From: Rathayibacter sp. VKM Ac-2804
GTDB taxonomy: Bacteria > Actinomycetota > Actinomycetes > Actinomycetales > Microbacteriaceae
DNA length: 64,000 nt
Direction of reading: 5' to 3'
NCBI RefSeq assembly: GCF_009866655.1
Contig: NZ_CP047420.1
Coordinates: 3,224,001 to 3,288,000, forward strand
Made by a program: the position numbers and the translations under genes. The notes under the pieces were generated by a model. That model was not told where the DNA came from. It saw only the letters and a list, made by a program, of their open reading frames with translations, and did not search any database. Positions 1 to 8,345 of the stretch are shown here, in pieces. The first letter of the stretch is position 1. Each line of letters opens with the position of its first letter.

Positions 1-140
1 CCGGGTTCTCCAGCTGGGACAACGGCCTGCGCAGCGCGCACCTGAACGTCTCCGCCGGGGTCGGCACCTCGATCTACGCGCCGGTGCGCTTCGCCTGCCG
101 CCCCGAGGTCAGCCTGGTGACGCTCGAGCCGGTGGCCTGA
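1..140 (+). CDS. C-terminal fragment of an unidentified protein
   Basis: A frame open from the left edge ends at TGA 138-140 and gives 45 residues ending in SLVTLEPVA. The fragment has one cysteine and a beta-strand-like pattern around TSIYAPVRF. I do not recognise the family from this tail. It is called coding because the frame is uninterrupted, shows strong G/C third-position bias, and stops shortly before the tRNA promoter region. Confidence 0.5.
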   Translation, partial: GFSSWDNGLRSAHLNVSAGVGTSIYAPVRFACRPEVSLVTLEPVA

Positions 141-193
141 GCGGCCCTCGCCCGGCATCACGGCGGGTGTCCGACACCGCCGCCGAAATCGGC

Positions 194-199
194 TACTAT
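194..199 (+). promoter_or_regulatory. Probable -10 box of tRNA-Pro
   Basis: TACTAT lies about 39 nt before the tRNA. A very similar GGCTANTAT context precedes tRNA-Ser at 29033, which supports both as stable-RNA promoters. The -35 element is weak and was not assigned. Confidence 0.4.
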
Positions 200-237
200 T
201 GACGAGGCTCGTGAGCGGTTCACCGCGAAGAGTCCAC

Positions 238-311
238 CGGGGTGTGGCGCAGCTTGGTAGCGCGCCTCGTTCGGGACGAGGAGGTCGTGGGTTCGAATCC
301 CGCTACCCCGA
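238..311 (+). tRNA. tRNA-Pro (anticodon CGG)
   Basis: The acceptor arm CGGGGTG pairs with TACCCCG at 304-310, with A311 as discriminator. The D-arm GCGCAGCTTGGTAGCGC, a five-pair anticodon stem CCTCG/CGAGG with loop TTCGGGA (anticodon CGG), and the T-arm GTGGGTTCGAATCCC are all present. CCA is not encoded. It reads proline codon CCG, which is common in DNA of this composition. Confidence 0.95.
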
Positions 312-317
312 CCGGTG

Positions 318-356
318 AGAAGCCCGGCCAGGATCGATGATCCGGGCCGGGCTTCT
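318..356 (+). terminator. Hairpin after tRNA-Pro
   Basis: Perfect arms AGAAGCCCGG (318-327) and CCGGGCTTCT (347-356) sit seven bases after the tRNA. There is no clean T-run, as is common in high-GC actinobacteria. Short direct repeats of CGGGCTTCTGCGTT and CGTCGTTCCCGGG follow up to about 415. The rest of the gap to 574 shows no gene. Confidence 0.55.
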
Positions 357-574
357 GCGTTCCCGGGCTTCTGCGTTTCCGCGCATCGTCGTTCCCGGGC
401 TTCGTCGTTCCCGGGGCGCAGCCGGACGGGACCGCACGGACGGCGCCATCGCGTCGACGATCCGGCGCCATCGCCGACGCACCGCGAGCGCGCCGGGAAG
501 ACTGGGACGCTCTCGCGCTCGCCGTCGACGCGCTCCCTCCCGTCGCCGCGGCGACCCTCGCCGAGACGAGCACC

Positions 575-1102
575 GTGCCCCGATCGCTGACCCGCCTCAC
601 CGTCCTCGCGGCGATCGTCTACGCCCTGGTCCTCGCGGCCGTCGTCTTCTGGCCCACCCCCGTCGACGGAGGGCGCACGGACGAGCTCCGGCAGATCCTC
701 GACAGGCCGCGACGCGAGGGGCTCGAGCTCCTCGACTACACCCGCATCGAGGCGGCGGCGAACGTGCTGCTGTTCGTCCCCCTGGGGCTGCTCGCCGCAC
801 TGCACCTGCCTGCGCGCAGGGCCTGGCTCGCCGTCCTGCTCGGCATGCTGACCAGCACCGCCGTCGAGGCCGTGCAGCTCCTGCTGCTCGCGCAGCGCCA
901 CGCCGACCTGCACGACGTGCTGGCGAACACGATCGGCGCCGCGGTCGGCGCGGCGATCGGGGCCCTCCTGCGCGGCCTGCTCCTGGCACGACGACGCCGG
1001 AGGGCCGTGGAACCGGACGGCGCTCCTGCGCGCGTCCCGCTCCACGGCGCCTCCGGCGTCGTCGAGGATCCAGCGGTCCCGCCCCGGTCGGAGCGTCGCT
1101 GA
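575..1102 (+). CDS. VanZ-like family membrane protein
   Basis: Membrane protein of 175 residues with a GTG start. An N-terminal membrane segment (about 8-27) is followed by the NVLLFVPLGLLAALHL segment (about 65-80), then segments around 85-107 and 113-137, and a basic charged C-terminal tail. The NVLLFVPLG motif and the Glu in TAVEAVQLLL are typical of VanZ-like proteins. VanZ gives teicoplanin resistance in enterococci, but most actinobacterial homologues have unknown function, so resistance is not claimed. It is convergent with the UDP-glucose dehydrogenase gene 57 bp away. Confidence 0.75.
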   Translation: MPRSLTRLTVLAAIVYALVLAAVVFWPTPVDGGRTDELRQILDRPRREGLELLDYTRIEAAANVLLFVPLGLLAALHLPARRAWLAVLLGMLTSTAVEAVQLLLLAQRHADLHDVLANTIGAAVGAAIGALLRGLLLARRRRRAVEPDGAPARVPLHGASGVVEDPAVPPRSERR

Positions 1103-1159
1103 CCGGCGACCGCTCGACAGCGGCGGACGATCAGCGGCTCGGGGGCCGGTGAGGGAGGA

Positions 1160-2464
1160 TCAGCGGCCGAGGCCGCGGTACTCCCAGCCGGCGGCGCGCC
1201 AGGCGTCCTGGTCGAGGCAGTTGCGGCCGTCGACCACGAACTTCCCGGCCACCTTCTCGCCGGCGGCGGCGGGGTCGATCGCGCGGAACTGCTTCCACTC
1301 GGTGACGACCACGACGGCGTCGGCGCCGCGCAGGGCCTCGTCGATGTCGGTCGTGTAGGTGATGTCGGGGTAGCGGCGGCGCGCGTTCTCGATCGCCTCC
1401 GGGTCGGTCGCGACGACCTCGGCGCCCAGGTCGTGGAAGCGCGTGGCGACGTCGAGCGACGGCGAGTCGCGGACGTCGTCCGACTCCGGCTTGAAGGCGA
1501 GGCCGAGCACGGCGATCGTCTTGCCCTCGACCGAGCCGCCGAGGCCCTCGGTGACGAGGTCGACGACGCGCTGGCGGCGGCGCAGGTTGATCGCGTCGAC
1601 CTCCTTGAGGAAGGCGACCGAGTCCCCGACGCCGAGCTCGTCCGCGCGGGCCGAGAAGGCGCGGATGTCCTTGGGCAGGCAGCCGCCGCCGAAGCCGATG
1701 CCGGCGTTGAGGAAGCGGCGGCCGATGCGCACGTCGTAGCCGATCGCGTCGGCGAGCTGCGTGACGTCGGCGCCGGTGACCTCCGCGATCTCGGCGATCG
1801 CGTTGATGAACGAGATCTTGGTGGCGAGGAAGGCGTTGGCCGAGACCTTGACGAGCTCGGCGGTCGCGTAGTCGGTGACCACCAACGGGGTCTCGGCGGC
1901 CAGAGCCGTCGCGTAGACCTCGTCGAGGGTCGCCTTCGCGGCCTCGCCGGCCGCACCCGCGGGCACGCCGTAGACGAGGCGGTCGGGGCTGATCGTGTCC
2001 TCGACGGCGAAGCCCTCGCGGAGGAACTCCGGGTTCCAGGCGAGCGTCGCGCCGCTGGCGGCGATCCGCTCGGCGAGGCGGGCGGCGGTGCCGACCGGGA
2101 CGGTCGACTTGCCGACGACGAGCGAGTCCGCCGTCAGCAGCGGCAGGATCCCGTCGATCGCGGCGTCGACGTAGGTCATGTCGGCGGCGTTCTCGCCCTT
2201 CTTCTGCGGCGTGCCGACCGCGATGAAGTGCACCGAGGCGTCGGCGGCGTCGGCCGTGTCGGTCGAGAAGCGGAGGCGGCCCGAGGCCACGCCCTTGGAG
2301 AGGAGCTCGGGCAGACCCGGCTCGAAGAACGGAGCAGTGCCGGCCGAGAGGGCCTCGATCTTCCCCGGGTCGACGTCGATGCCGATGACGTCGTGGCCGA
2401 GCTCGGCCATCGCGGCGGCGTGGACGGCTCCGAGGTAGCCGCAACCAATGACAGAAAGCTTCAC
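1160..2464 (-). CDS. ugd: UDP-glucose 6-dehydrogenase
   Basis: Oxidises UDP-glucose to UDP-glucuronate with two NAD+, supplying an acidic sugar precursor for exopolysaccharide. The 434-residue protein opens with a Rossmann motif (VIGCGYLGAV, residues 5-14), has the central helical domain (TDYATAELVKVSANAFLATKISF, about 197-219), and carries the catalytic cysteine C262 in GFGGGCLPKD. Length is normal for the family. Starts at ATG. It is the last gene of the minus-strand polysaccharide locus and is separated from the phosphatase gene by 97 bp, so it may also have its own promoter. Substrate specificity (UDP-glucose versus GDP-mannose) is inferred from context. Confidence 0.88.
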   Translation of the reverse strand: MKLSVIGCGYLGAVHAAAMAELGHDVIGIDVDPGKIEALSAGTAPFFEPGLPELLSKGVASGRLRFSTDTADAADASVHFIAVGTPQKKGENAADMTYVDAAIDGILPLLTADSLVVGKSTVPVGTAARLAERIAASGATLAWNPEFLREGFAVEDTISPDRLVYGVPAGAAGEAAKATLDEVYATALAAETPLVVTDYATAELVKVSANAFLATKISFINAIAEIAEVTGADVTQLADAIGYDVRIGRRFLNAGIGFGGGCLPKDIRAFSARADELGVGDSVAFLKEVDAINLRRRQRVVDLVTEGLGGSVEGKTIAVLGLAFKPESDDVRDSPSLDVATRFHDLGAEVVATDPEAIENARRRYPDITYTTDIDEALRGADAVVVVTEWKQFRAIDPAAAGEKVAGKFVVDGRNCLDQDAWRAAGWEYRGLGR

Positions 2465-2561
2465 GGGATTTCTCCGAATCGTAGGCGGGTCGATGTCGCG
2501 TCGGCGACTGCGTGAGGGAGGAACAGGTGGAGCAGAGGGAGCCCGCGCGGCGCGCGCGAGG

Positions 2562-3233
2562 TCAGCTCCGCGCCAATGCTCTCAGATCCCGGGAGATGTC
2601 GTGGACGGCCGCGGCGATCTCCTGAGCGACGCGGACGTGGGTGCTCTCGCTGCGGCCGATCGGATCGTCGATGTCGTCGCCGTCCCCGCGGGGCGCTCGA
2701 CCGCGGTTCGCGGCGGCCAGGCGGACCACTGCGCGCAGCCGCGCAGCGGGGTCCTCGACCTCCGGGATCGGCACCTCGGCGAGGACGAAGGGCAGCACGC
2801 GGGCGAACTCGCTGAGGGTGAAGCCGCGCAGCAGGAGCGGCGGGTGCCGCCGCGACGCGTCGACGAGGTGCTCGCGGGTCATGGCGAGCATCAGGTCCGC
2901 CTCCCCCGCGACGGCCTCGGTGAGCTTCGCGCTGAGGTGGCCCGAGGTGTCGCCGCCGAGCTCGGCCGAGAGGCGGGCCGAGGTCGGCTCCATCGGGTAG
3001 CCGTCGCGGGTCTGCACGCCCGCGCTGCGGAAGGCGAGGAGCGCCGCTCCGGTCGGACCGGTCAGGTCGCCGAGCTCGGCCCGCAGGAGCTGCTCCGCCA
3101 TCGGCGAGCGGCAGATGTTGCCGGTGCAGACCGCGAGGACGGTGAAGACCGGGGCCGAGGACGGCGTGGCCGCCTCACCGGGACGCCAGCCGCGCCGGGC
3201 GCGCCGCAGGCCGTCGTCACCCGGGAACGTCAT
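2562..3233 (-). CDS. Low-molecular-weight protein-tyrosine phosphatase
   Basis: Cytoplasmic phosphatase expected to remove phosphate from the tyrosine cluster of the neighbouring autokinase. The P-loop CTGNICRS shows catalytic C36 and R42 (CX5R) near the N-terminus, as in the Wzb/Etp family. A DP pair in VEDPAARLR near the C-terminus is the candidate general acid. At 223 residues it is longer than the usual 150-180, with about 28 extra N-terminal residues and an extended middle. Its start lies 10 bp after the kinase stop, which implies co-transcription. The start codon is uncertain because GAGG sits too close to the ATG to be a good ribosome site. Confidence 0.82.
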   Translation of the reverse strand: MTFPGDDGLRRARRGWRPGEAATPSSAPVFTVLAVCTGNICRSPMAEQLLRAELGDLTGPTGAALLAFRSAGVQTRDGYPMEPTSARLSAELGGDTSGHLSAKLTEAVAGEADLMLAMTREHLVDASRRHPPLLLRGFTLSEFARVLPFVLAEVPIPEVEDPAARLRAVVRLAAANRGRAPRGDGDDIDDPIGRSESTHVRVAQEIAAAVHDISRDLRALARS

Positions 3234-3243
3234 CCTCGACCGC

Positions 3244-4734
3244 TCAGACCGCGGACGGGGCCGGTGCGGGGGCCGGCTGGGCCGCGGCGTCGGGGCGGGC
3301 GCCCGACTTCTGCGAGCCGTAGTAGCTCGTGTAGTAGTAGCCGTACCCGCGGCCGACCTGCCCGCGCGGGGGGACGCGGTTGAGGATCACGCCGAGGGTG
3401 TGGCCGCTGACCCGCTCGAGGTTCTGGATCGCCTTGCCGAGCTCGTCCGTCGTGGTCCGGCCGGCCGAGATGACGACGAGGGCGCCGTCGGTGCGGGCGG
3501 TGAGGATCGCGCCGTCGGTGACGGGCAGCAGCGGCGGGGCGTCCACGATGACGATCGCCTCGCGGGCGATCTCGTGCAGGAGGATGTCCATCCCGTTCGA
3601 GCCGAGCAGCTCGCTCGGGTTCGGCGGGATCGAGCCGGCGCCGAGGATCCAGAGGTTGCCCGAGGGGCCCCAGGGCTGGAGCACGTCCTGCAGCTCGGCC
3701 TTGCCGATCAGCAGGTCGGTGAGGCCGACGCCGGGGACGAGACCGAAGGACTTCGCCACGGTGGGCTTGCGGAGGTCGCCGTCGACGACGACGGTGCGCT
3801 GCCCGGAGGCGGCGAGCGTGACGGCGAGGTTCGCGGTCACGGTCGACTTGCCGTCGGAGGGCAGCGGACTGGTGACGACGATGATCCGCGGCGGGCTGTC
3901 GACGTTCATGAACTGGAGGTTCGTGCGCAGCTCGCGCAGCGCCTCGGCGAGAGCGTGCTTGCCGTCGGACTTCACGTAGTCGGTCGTGTCCGCCTCGGGC
4001 ACGATGCGGTTGGTCTCGTTCAGCCGCTTGTCGATCGGGAGCGTGCCGACCACGGGGAGGTCGAACAGGCGCTCGACCACCTCGGCGGTCCGGATCCGGC
4101 GGTCGAGGGTGTTGCGGACGAAGGCGTAGACGAGGCCGAGCACGAGACCGGCCAGCGCGCCGACGCCGAGCACGAGGCGCACGTTCGGGAACTCGGGCGC
4201 GGACGGCAGAGCGGCCGACTGGACGCCGGCGAGGCTGACGGTGTCGCCGGCCCCGGACTCCTCGTTGACCTGCTGGATGCGGATCGCGATCGCGTCGATC
4301 CAGGCGTCGGCGAGGGTGCGCGCGCCCTCGGGGGTGGACGCCGTCGCGCGCACGTCGAGGATCGGCGACTCCGGGTCCGGGGTGACCTGGACCGCGGTGA
4401 TGAGGGACTCCGCGCTCACGTCGAGGCCGAGGTTGGCGATGACGATCTCGGCGACGTTCCGCGACTTCGCGATCGGCACGTAGGTCAGGGTGCTCGACTT
4501 CGCGACCGAGTCGGCGATCTGGCGGAGGTAGATCGCCTGGCTCGGGTCGCCTCCGGCGTCGGCGACCGCCGCGGAGACGAGTCCCTGCGCCTCGGCCGCG
4601 TAGCGCGGCTTCTGGGTCAGCGACCAGCCGTAGGCCACGAGAGTGCCCAGGAGCACGGCCGCGACGAGGGCGAGCCAGTGCGTGCGGAGAAGTCGCAGGA
4701 CGTCTCTAAGTTCCACAGTGTCAAGTTCCTTCAC
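3244..4734 (-). CDS. Polysaccharide co-polymerase / tyrosine autokinase (Wzz plus CpsD-CapB type)
   Basis: Controls polymerisation and export of exopolysaccharide. Residues 1-40 hold the first membrane segment (LALVAAVLLGTLVAYGWSL). A periplasmic Wzz domain follows to about 185, a second segment lies at 187-206, and a BY-kinase domain fills the C-terminal half. The kinase motifs are visible: Walker A SPLPSDGKST (289-298), Walker A' VVVDGDLRKPT (315-325) and Walker B IVIVDAPP (394-401). The tail has a tyrosine cluster, six Tyr within residues 464-472, which is the autophosphorylation target in this family, then an Ala/Pro tail. GTG start. The adjacent phosphatase completes the kinase/phosphatase pair. 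The 81-bp gap upstream is less GC-rich and may carry a promoter. Confidence 0.9.
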   Translation of the reverse strand: MKELDTVELRDVLRLLRTHWLALVAAVLLGTLVAYGWSLTQKPRYAAEAQGLVSAAVADAGGDPSQAIYLRQIADSVAKSSTLTYVPIAKSRNVAEIVIANLGLDVSAESLITAVQVTPDPESPILDVRATASTPEGARTLADAWIDAIAIRIQQVNEESGAGDTVSLAGVQSAALPSAPEFPNVRLVLGVGALAGLVLGLVYAFVRNTLDRRIRTAEVVERLFDLPVVGTLPIDKRLNETNRIVPEADTTDYVKSDGKHALAEALRELRTNLQFMNVDSPPRIIVVTSPLPSDGKSTVTANLAVTLAASGQRTVVVDGDLRKPTVAKSFGLVPGVGLTDLLIGKAELQDVLQPWGPSGNLWILGAGSIPPNPSELLGSNGMDILLHEIAREAIVIVDAPPLLPVTDGAILTARTDGALVVISAGRTTTDELGKAIQNLERVSGHTLGVILNRVPPRGQVGRGYGYYYTSYYGSQKSGARPDAAAQPAPAPAPSAV

Positions 4735-4815
4735 TGGTTCGGACCGAGCGGCGAGCGCCGGAGACGGGCTTCAGAATTGTTGCACGCCGGTATGACGGGC
4801 CCGTTTCCGGACCGG

Positions 4816-6024
4816 TCAGGCGTGCACCCCTTCCGGGGCTGGCCGGGGCGGAGCACCGCTCGTGATCACGCCGAGACCGCGCAGCTCGTCGACGGCCGCG
4901 GACACGGCGGCGGCCGCATCGATCCCCTCCGGCGGACCGCCGAGCTCGGCCAGGACCGCGGCGACGAGGGCGGGCTGATCGACGCCGTCGCCGGCGGCGC
5001 GCCACACCGTCGGACCGATGCCGGCGAGCCGGATCACCGTGTTCTCGCGGAAGACGAGGACCTCGCCGCTGGGCAGCAGGAGCGCGTCGTCGACGCGCGC
5101 ACGGCGGACCGACCCGTCTCCCGCCGCGTCCTCCACGTCGATCGGCAGAGCGAGGACCTCGTCCCAGATCGACGGTGCCGGCTCCTGGGAGGCGGCGAGC
5201 AGGCCGTCCACCAGGGGGAGCACGCCCTCCGCCTCGGAGTAGACCAGTCGTTTCACGCCACCGACGGAGGCGAGCGTGCGAACCAGGTCCCAGAGCGCCC
5301 TCGGGCGGGAGGCGAGGTAGGAGGTCTGCGGGACCAGGTCGTCGATCGCGTCGGTCGGATCGACCTGCTCGAGGCGGGGCTCGTCGACGCCGTCGCGGCG
5401 ATCGAGCAGCACGACGCCCGCCAGCACGAGCGGCGCCTGCGGGAGGGGGCGCAGTCCGAGGTCGACCGGCGAGAGCTGCGCCTTCGGCGCGCTGCCGGTC
5501 AGGGGCTTCACCGACAGCGGCTTCGGGTAGGGCAGCACGCCGCCCTCGGGAGTGACGGCGACCGTCTCGTCGGTGACGTAGCCGAAGCGCGCGCCCAGCA
5601 CCCGCGAGGCGGTCGTCTTCCCGGTGCCGGAGGCGGCCACGAACGCGAGGACGCGGCCGTCGTCGGCGGCGACCCCGCAGGCGTGCAGCATGAGCAGCTC
5701 CGCGCGGCGCTCCCCGATGGCCTCGAGCGTGAGCGTCGAGGTGAGCGACTCCTCCAGCTGAGCGACGGAGTGCGCCTGGACCCGGACGCCGGCGCCGGTG
5801 CTCGCGGCCGGGCCGAGGACGTCGGCGGAGATCACGCGGGCCTCGGCGGTGTCCTCAGCCGCGCAGGACTGCCAGCTGCTCCTGATTCGCGCGACGTCCT
5901 CGTCCGAGAGCCCGGGACCGAGCTCGACGCGGAAGGGCACCTCCAGGATCGCGAGCGACAGGCTCCGCGACGGGGTCTTCTCCGCGCCGGCGGGCTCGGC
6001 ACCCGTCCGGTCCGCGCCGGTCAA
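4816..6024 (-). CDS. HprK-like P-loop protein fused to a PqqD-like domain
   Basis: 402 residues. The central part resembles the HPr-kinase-like ATPases found beside polysaccharide or lasso-peptide genes, with Walker A ASGTGKTT at 131-138 following a strand LAFVA, and an Asp/Glu pair in YVTDETVAV (about 149-157). The C-terminal 100 residues (DALLLPSGEVLVFRENTVIRLAGIGPTVWRAA onward) match the PqqD/winged-helix pattern that presents substrates to partner enzymes. The gene overlaps the sugar-transferase stop by 4 bp (ATGA), so the two are translationally coupled. I infer a kinase or regulatory role in polysaccharide assembly, but the substrate is unknown. No peptide precursor or radical SAM maturase lies nearby. 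Confidence 0.65.
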   Translation of the reverse strand: MTGADRTGAEPAGAEKTPSRSLSLAILEVPFRVELGPGLSDEDVARIRSSWQSCAAEDTAEARVISADVLGPAASTGAGVRVQAHSVAQLEESLTSTLTLEAIGERRAELLMLHACGVAADDGRVLAFVAASGTGKTTASRVLGARFGYVTDETVAVTPEGGVLPYPKPLSVKPLTGSAPKAQLSPVDLGLRPLPQAPLVLAGVVLLDRRDGVDEPRLEQVDPTDAIDDLVPQTSYLASRPRALWDLVRTLASVGGVKRLVYSEAEGVLPLVDGLLAASQEPAPSIWDEVLALPIDVEDAAGDGSVRRARVDDALLLPSGEVLVFRENTVIRLAGIGPTVWRAAGDGVDQPALVAAVLAELGGPPEGIDAAAAVSAAVDELRGLGVITSGAPPRPAPEGVHA

Positions 6025-7583
6025 TAGGCCCCGTCCCTCGCCAGGACCGCGCGCGCGGTCTTGAAGAGGATGACGATGTCACCGGTCATCGACCAGTTCT
6101 CGACGTAGTAGAGGTCGAGGCGGACGGTGTCCTCCCACGAGAGGTTCGAGCGGCCGCTGACCTGCCAGAGGCCGGTGATGCCGGGCTTCATCAGGAAGCG
6201 GCGGTGCACGTGCTCCTCGTACTGCTCGACCTCGCGGGCCAGCGGCGGGCGGGGGCCGATCAGCGACATGTCGCCGCGGAAGACGTTGAGGAACTGCGGC
6301 AGCTCGTCGAGGCTGAAGCGGCGCAGGACGGTGCCGACCTTGGTGACCCGGGGGTCCTTCGCCATCTTGAAGAGGATGCTGTTGCCCTCGTCGCGCTGCT
6401 GCGCGGCCAGCTCGGCCAGGCGCGCCTCGGCGTCCACCACCATCGAGCGGAACTTGAGCATCTCGAAGGTCGAGCCGTTCAGCCCGATGCGCTCCTGCCG
6501 GAACAGGATCGGACCCGGGCTCGTCGTCTTCACCAGCACGGCGACGACGATCAGCACGGGCGCGCTGAGGATGATCAGCATCGTCGACGCGGCGATGTCG
6601 AACAGCCGCTTGGCGAAGCGCTGCCGGCCGTCGAAGCGCGGGGTCTCGACGTGGATCAGCGGGAGTCCGGCGACCGGACGGGTGTGGATGCGCGGACCGC
6701 CGATGTCGGTGAGGCTCGGCGCCACCACCAGGTGCTCGCGACCGGGCTCGAGGGTCCAGCTGAGCTCGCGGATCCGCTGGGGCGCGAGCTCGTCGGAGCT
6801 CGTGACCACGACGGTGTCGGCGCCGGTCGCGTCCATCACCGCGCGCACGCCGTCGATCCCGGAGAAGCCGTGCAGCGAGAGACCCGCCAGCTCCGCCTCG
6901 CTCGTGAGCGCCTCGGCGCCGCCGACGGAGGTGGAGACCGCCCCGACCAGCTTGTAGCCGGCCTCGGTGCCGCGGCGCAGCTCGCGCGCCGTGTGCAGCA
7001 CGCTCGCGCGGGAGCCGAGCAGGACGACCTGGCTGGAGAAGCGGCCGACCTTGCGCTGGCGGGTGAGCCAGGAGCGCCAGACGAGGCGGCCGACGCAGAT
7101 CAGCAGGATCCCGGCGGGGAACGCCGTGATGATGTAGCCGCGCGCCAGCAGGATCTGCAGGAGGTACGCGATGATCGCGACGATGCCGAAGAGCCAGATC
7201 GAGGAGTCGACGATCCGCCGGTACTCGACGTAGCCGGTGCCGACGATGCGGCGGTCGCGGGTGTCGAAGACCTGCAGGGCGAGGAGCCAGCCGATCGAGA
7301 GCACGACCGAGACCCAGGTGTAGCTGACGGCGATGTCGACGGGGTTGTTGAAGCCCACGTCGGAGTTCAGGTCGAGGTCGAACCAGAACAGCTGCGTGCC
7401 GAAGACCGAGACGAGGATCGCGATCACGTCGGTGGCGAGAAGACGCCGGCGGTAGTCCTGCTCCCAGGACGGACGGCGCTTGGGCGGGGTCCCCTGCGTC
7501 GCCGTCGATCCCCCCGGCCGCGCGTGCGGCGTCGGAAGGCCTGGATGCGTTTCCGGTGATGTCACGCCCGCAAGGCTACCCAC
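6021..7583 (-). CDS. Polyprenyl glycosylphosphotransferase (exopolysaccharide initiating sugar transferase)
   Basis: Transfers a sugar-1-phosphate to undecaprenyl phosphate, the first step of exopolysaccharide repeat assembly. The 520-residue protein has a Pro-rich cytoplasmic N-terminus, four membrane segments between about 50 and 175, a nucleotide-binding-like CoA_binding_3 region to about 320, and the C-terminal bacterial sugar transferase domain. That domain begins KRLFDIAAS and includes LFRQERIGLNGSTFEMLKFRSM, DELPQFLNVFRGDMSLIGPRPP and PGITGLWQVSGRS. First gene of the minus-strand operon. The GTG at 7583 is assigned, but a second GTG seven codons inside (VTSPETH) is equally plausible. 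The sugar (glucose or galactose) cannot be read from sequence. Confidence 0.9.
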   Translation of the reverse strand: MGSLAGVTSPETHPGLPTPHARPGGSTATQGTPPKRRPSWEQDYRRRLLATDVIAILVSVFGTQLFWFDLDLNSDVGFNNPVDIAVSYTWVSVVLSIGWLLALQVFDTRDRRIVGTGYVEYRRIVDSSIWLFGIVAIIAYLLQILLARGYIITAFPAGILLICVGRLVWRSWLTRQRKVGRFSSQVVLLGSRASVLHTARELRRGTEAGYKLVGAVSTSVGGAEALTSEAELAGLSLHGFSGIDGVRAVMDATGADTVVVTSSDELAPQRIRELSWTLEPGREHLVVAPSLTDIGGPRIHTRPVAGLPLIHVETPRFDGRQRFAKRLFDIAASTMLIILSAPVLIVVAVLVKTTSPGPILFRQERIGLNGSTFEMLKFRSMVVDAEARLAELAAQQRDEGNSILFKMAKDPRVTKVGTVLRRFSLDELPQFLNVFRGDMSLIGPRPPLAREVEQYEEHVHRRFLMKPGITGLWQVSGRSNLSWEDTVRLDLYYVENWSMTGDIVILFKTARAVLARDGAY

Positions 7584-7630
7584 ATCCTTGTTTCGGATGG
7601 GTCACGCAGGATGAGCACATCTCGGCACTG

Positions 7631-8239
7631 CTAGCCGCGCAGCCGCCCGCGGCTCTCCTGGAGGTAGCAGGAACCGCAGAGCGATTCGTAGGTGACCTCG
7701 GCTCCGTCGATCGCGACCTGGTCGCCGTCGAAGACGAACCGGCCGTCCACGACCCGGCCGTTGAAGATCGCCTTCCGGCCGCAGCGGCAGATCGTCTTCA
7801 GCTCCTCGAGGCTGTGCGCGATCTCGAGGAGCCGCCTGCTGCCGGGGAACGCGGCGGTCCGGAAGTCGGTCCGGATGCCGTAGGCGAGGACGGGCACGTT
7901 CTCCAGGATCGCGATCCGGAGCAGATCGTCGACGTGCGACTCGGGCAGGAACTGCGCCTCGTCGACGAGCAGCGCGCTGACGTCGCGGGCCGTCTCGGCG
8001 AGGACGCGCGCCCGCGCGGCGGAGAAGACCGCGATCGGATCGCCGTCGGGCTCGAACAGGATGTCCACCGGACGGGTCACGCCGAGCCGCGACACGATGA
8101 GCTCCTCGCCCTTGGTGTCGACCGCGGGCTTCGCGAGCAGCACCCGGTGCCCGCGCTCCTCGTAGTTGTGCGCGGCCTGCAGGAGCGAGGTGCTCTTGCC
8201 GCTGTTCATCGCTCCGTAGCGGAAGTAGAGCTTCGCCAT
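7631..8239 (-). CDS. tdk: Thymidine kinase
   Basis: Phosphorylates thymidine to dTMP with ATP in the salvage pathway. The 202-residue protein has Walker A GAMNSGKST (about 9-17), Walker B-like LLVDEAQFL, and a zinc site formed by the CRCGRKA and CGSCY motifs of type II thymidine kinases. The ATG at 8239 is chosen over an upstream in-frame start because AGGA sits six bases before it and homology begins at MAKLYF. It lies downstream of the response-regulator gene, separated by a GTC-rich repeat. Confidence 0.93.
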   Translation of the reverse strand: MAKLYFRYGAMNSGKSTSLLQAAHNYEERGHRVLLAKPAVDTKGEELIVSRLGVTRPVDILFEPDGDPIAVFSAARARVLAETARDVSALLVDEAQFLPESHVDDLLRIAILENVPVLAYGIRTDFRTAAFPGSRRLLEIAHSLEELKTICRCGRKAIFNGRVVDGRFVFDGDQVAIDGAEVTYESLCGSCYLQESRGRLRG

Positions 8240-8298
8240 CAGATCCTGTCTCTGCTCGGTCGCGGGCTGCACCCGCGGGTCGCGCCGTGCGCGGCCGT

Positions 8299-8344
8299 GG
8301 TCGTCGTCGTGGTCGTCGTGGTCGTCGCCGTCGTGATCGTCGCG
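8299..8344. repeat. GTC/GTG trinucleotide-rich repeat
   Basis: About 46 bp of degenerate GTCGTCGTG units lie between the response-regulator stop and the thymidine kinase start. This simple sequence could change length by slippage. No gene is in it. Confidence 0.6.
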
Positions 8345-8345
8345 G

